Origin: Methanobacteriota archaeon
GTDB lineage: Archaea > JACRDV01
Assembly: GCA_024860865.1 (NCBI GenBank)
Contig: JACRDV010000103.1
Location: 1-13,936, forward strand
Direction of reading: 5' to 3'
DNA length: 13,936 nucleotides
A model generated the notes under the pieces. The model made no database searches. It was not told where the DNA came from and saw only the letters and a program-made list of their open reading frames with translations. The first letter of the stretch is position 1. The number at the start of each line of letters is the position of its first letter. Of this stretch, positions 13,600 through 13,936 are shown piece after piece. A program made the position numbers and the translations under genes.

Positions 13600-13936
13600 T
13601 TACTCCTCTTGTTTACTAGATAGCTTATCTGTCAAATGGCAAATTAGCGGTTGAACTGAATATGCTCCTGGATCGTATAGAGTATACTTCTTGTTGTCAA
13701 CTTCGAATGTAGTTTGTCTCTCTTGATATGTTGTCCAAACGACCTTTTCAACTACTTTAGAGTCATTAATTCCTAAAAGATCAATTAGTGTTACTTGATC
13801 TCTAAACCTTTTGATTGCCTCGGTAGGAAGGTTCTTTATAATCGCAATTGGCGCTCTGCTTCCAATAATATTTTGGTTTTCATCAATTCCATTGAGAACA
13901 AAACCCCTCCGGGGAAATAAGACTGTTGTTTATCCA
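13600..13936 (-). CDS. 3' part of an unrecognised gene, apparently frameshifted
   Basis: From 13929 down to a TAA at 13600-13602 there is an open frame of 109 codons with protein-like sequence (GSRAPIAIIKNLPTEAIK, then RFRDQVTLIDLLG, VVEKVVWTTYQERQTTFEV, KKYTLYDPGAYSVQPLI). It has no ATG, GTG or TTG before the very end, and a TAA closes it on the 5' side at 13930-13932. A neighbouring frame reads DKQQSYFPGG up to the G-run at 13904-13907. One extra G there would join the two into SYFPGGGFVLNG. The gene therefore probably enters from beyond the window and is broken, mis-sequenced or read by frameshifting. No family is recognised. Confidence 0.5.
13603..13608 (-). promoter_or_regulatory. Strong SD of the Cys-rich gene
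   Basis: GAGGAG on the minus strand lies five bases before the ATG at 13597 and forms the last two codons of the upstream gene. It fixes the start of the Cys-rich protein. Confidence 0.7.

Noticed and set aside
1-13936. CRISPR array, transposon or prophage
   Set aside because: No regular repeat-spacer pattern, transposase, integrase or phage structural gene is seen; most genes are conserved archaeal housekeeping genes.

Overview
The window is archaeal chromosome, moderately AT-rich. The evidence is a set of archaea-only or archaeal-type genes on one segment: GatE of the tRNA-dependent amidotransferase, proteasome-activating nucleotidase (PAN), archaeal MBF1, transcription factor E, Trm56 and a type II methionine aminopeptidase. 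Several genes have no Shine-Dalgarno sequence but a TATA-like box 20-40 bases upstream, and TTG or GTG starts are common. I cannot fix the lineage. Having PAN, GatE and Trm56 together fits Euryarchaeota and some TACK groups such as Bathyarchaeia.

Layout. 1-3325, minus strand: pan, then gatE, separated by 173 bases. 3326-3433 is a divergent promoter region. 3434-5477, plus strand, is a compact information-processing cluster: mbf1, a YrdC-type threonylcarbamoyl-AMP synthase and map, with gaps of 11 and 17 bases. 5547-7094, plus strand, is an envelope module: a membrane-anchored winged-helix regulator followed by a secreted protein whose upstream region carries regularly spaced GTTC boxes. A T-run terminator and an AT-rich spacer follow. 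7312-8934, plus strand: a nucleotidyltransferase-fold protein and a helix-turn-helix/ACT regulator. 8921-9994, minus strand: tfe and an HD-domain hydrolase, which overlap the ACT gene tail to tail by 14 bases. 10258-11412, minus strand: a stand-alone ATP-grasp ligase with its own TATA box and SD. 11688-12289, minus strand: a coupled DUF5678 protein and retropepsin-like protease. 12500-13936, minus strand: an operon-like run of a truncated and apparently frameshifted gene, a cysteine-rich 113-residue protein, a doubtful 70-codon frame holding a strong stem-loop, and trm56.

Most of the window is core translation, transcription and protein-quality machinery: GatE charges Gln-tRNA, the TsaC-like enzyme makes the t6A precursor, Trm56 methylates C56 of tRNA, Map trims new proteins, PAN feeds the proteasome, and MBF1 and TFE act at promoters. 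The less ordinary parts are the membrane-regulator/secreted-protein pair with its phased boxes and GC shift, a 19-base exact repeat linking the trm56 tail to the ATP-grasp start, the nested stem-loop beside trm56, the in-frame UAG junction of tfe and the HD gene, and the frame interruption at the right edge. I did not find a clear CRISPR array, insertion sequence, tRNA or rRNA gene.
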